Shown piece after piece: positions 4,921 through 5,781 of a stretch of DNA of 5,781 nt (position 1 is its first letter; each line of letters starts with the position of its first letter). Location of the stretch: NCBI GenBank assembly GCA_964461265.1, contig CAYWTS010000074.1:1-5781 (forward strand), written 5' to 3'. The notes under the pieces are model-generated. The model made no database searches. It worked only from the letters and a program-made list of their open reading frames with translations, and was not told the origin of the DNA. This DNA is from CAYWTS01 sp964461265 (GTDB lineage Bacteria > Bacteroidota > Ignavibacteria > Tepidaquicellales > OLB5). A program made the translations under genes and the position numbers.

Positions 4921-5781
4921 ATGCAGGATTTCAAAGCTAAGTATAAACGGCAGGTAGAAATACTGGGTATATGCCTTTCGCAGAATTACCCCAGCCCGCT
5001 TAAAACATTCGACCTTGCTGATATGTTCGGTGTCGAAGAGCTCACTATTAAGCGAGACTTGCAGGATTTACGCTCCTCAGGAATAGATATACACTCCGAG
5101 AAGAAATACGGAGTCCGGCTTTCCAGAAAGCTTGATGATAATAAGATCCGTGAGCTTATCCAGCAGTATTCGGTTCTTAATTCAACCGATAAACACATAG
5201 AAAAATCCACGGGACTTCTTGTAACTCGGCTTGGTGAAAAGGCACTCGCAAACATGGTTACGCTTCAGATGTGCATAGAAAAAGGAATTTGCGCACGGAT
5301 AGATTACGAGAAAGAATCCGAAGAGCTTGAGTTTGGCAGGGAAATACAGCCTGTGCTTATTTTCCAGAGCGAGCATATGTGGCGGGTGTTAGCAATAAGT
5401 GATGGCAAAATGAAACAATTCCTGCTAATTAAAATTATAGAGGTGCGTGAAACATCAAGGCACTTTAAAAAGATTGATAACGAAAAGATTGAAGACATCT
5501 TCAAATATTCATGGCGAAGCTGGCTGGGGCAGGAAAAAATTAATGTGAAGTTAAAGTTCTCGCCTGTATGGACCGAAAGACTGCGTCCAAAGCCTTTAAT
5601 GGAATACGAAAAAACGGAACTTAATCCTGACGGCTCGATGGTTTACGAAACAATCGTAAATTCGCTCGATGAAATTGCTAGCTGGATAGTAAGCCGAGGC
5701 GAGGGAGTGGTGGTGCTGGAACCTGCTGAGTTAAAAGAAAAAGTTATACGGCTGGCAAATGAAACGCTTAACAATTATCAA
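4921..5781 (+). CDS. HTH-WYL-WCX transcriptional regulator (3' end cut by window)
   Basis: The frame is open for 287 residues to the window end, with no stop; typical family members are about 300-330 residues, so only a little is missing. Residues about 25-68 are a DeoR-like winged helix-turn-helix (FDLADMFGVEELTIKRDLQD, wing at KKYGVRL). Residues about 125-185 correspond to the WYL sensor domain, but the namesake triad reads Trp154-Arg155-Val156 (MWRVLAIS). The usual Arg-rich FRLDRI segment is FLLIKIIEV, so ligand-contacting arginines appear lost. Residues about 207-287 are the WCX dimerisation region (ASWIVSRGEGVVVLEPAELK). WYL proteins sense nucleotides or nucleic acids and repress or activate nearby genes, including defence genes. 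The ATG is fixed by a TAA two codons upstream; no Shine-Dalgarno is seen. It is divergent from the TPR operon across 127 bases. Confidence 0.88.
   Translation, partial: MQDFKAKYKRQVEILGICLSQNYPSPLKTFDLADMFGVEELTIKRDLQDLRSSGIDIHSEKKYGVRLSRKLDDNKIRELIQQYSVLNSTDKHIEKSTGLLVTRLGEKALANMVTLQMCIEKGICARIDYEKESEELEFGREIQPVLIFQSEHMWRVLAISDGKMKQFLLIKIIEVRETSRHFKKIDNEKIEDIFKYSWRSWLGQEKINVKLKFSPVWTERLRPKPLMEYEKTELNPDGSMVYETIVNSLDEIASWIVSRGEGVVVLEPAELKEKVIRLANETLNNYQ

Noticed and set aside
4986..5504. Three overlapping minus-strand ORFs of 64-89 codons
   Set aside because: All are antisense to the WYL regulator frame, which has clear HTH, WYL and WCX segments.

Overview
The window looks like a piece of a moderately AT-rich bacterial chromosome starting at the edge of a ribosomal RNA operon. 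Bases 1-64 are the reverse complement of the first bases of a 16S rRNA gene. The signature (GACGAACGCTGGCGGCGTGC on the minus strand) is not the usual Bacteroidia form. Three features point weakly to the Bacteroidota/Chlorobiota (Ignavibacteria-like) group: a TAnnTTTG-type promoter before the rRNA operon, weak or absent Shine-Dalgarno sequences at most genes, and an imperfect GACACAAAG / TTAGTGTCTTAG palindrome between genes. This placement is an inference from about 60 bases of 16S plus style, not a firm identification.

Layout. 1-278 (minus): 16S 5' end, leader with a boxA-like motif and two mutually exclusive hairpins, and a well-formed rRNA promoter. About 278-718: no gene, only short repeats and a hairpin. 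773-3217 (plus): a 420-residue protein with an N-terminal CesT/YbjN-like (TY-Chap-type) domain and a helical C-terminal half, then a 365-residue cytoplasmic trypsin-like protease carrying a zinc ribbon and a C-terminal domain of the same CesT/YbjN-like type. A palindromic repeat sits between these two genes. 3266-3491 (plus): a decayed ParE/RelE-type toxin gene. 3509-4793 (minus): a TPR protein followed by an uncatalogued 43-residue single-span membrane protein and an intrinsic terminator. 4921-end (plus): an HTH-WYL transcriptional regulator, divergent from the TPR gene and running off the window.

How the genes may work together. The plus-strand pair shares a recognisable domain, which suggests a chaperone-plus-protease module: one protein binds or presents peptides and the other carries the same binding module fused to a serine protease. 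CesT/YbjN-like chaperone domains next to trypsin-like proteases and TPR proteins are known from proposed bacterial conflict systems, but no MoxR ATPase, vWA protein or toxin effector is visible here, so that role stays a hypothesis. The WYL regulator and the TPR/small membrane protein operon share a 127-base divergent intergenic region with two small palindromes, so local regulation is plausible but unproven.
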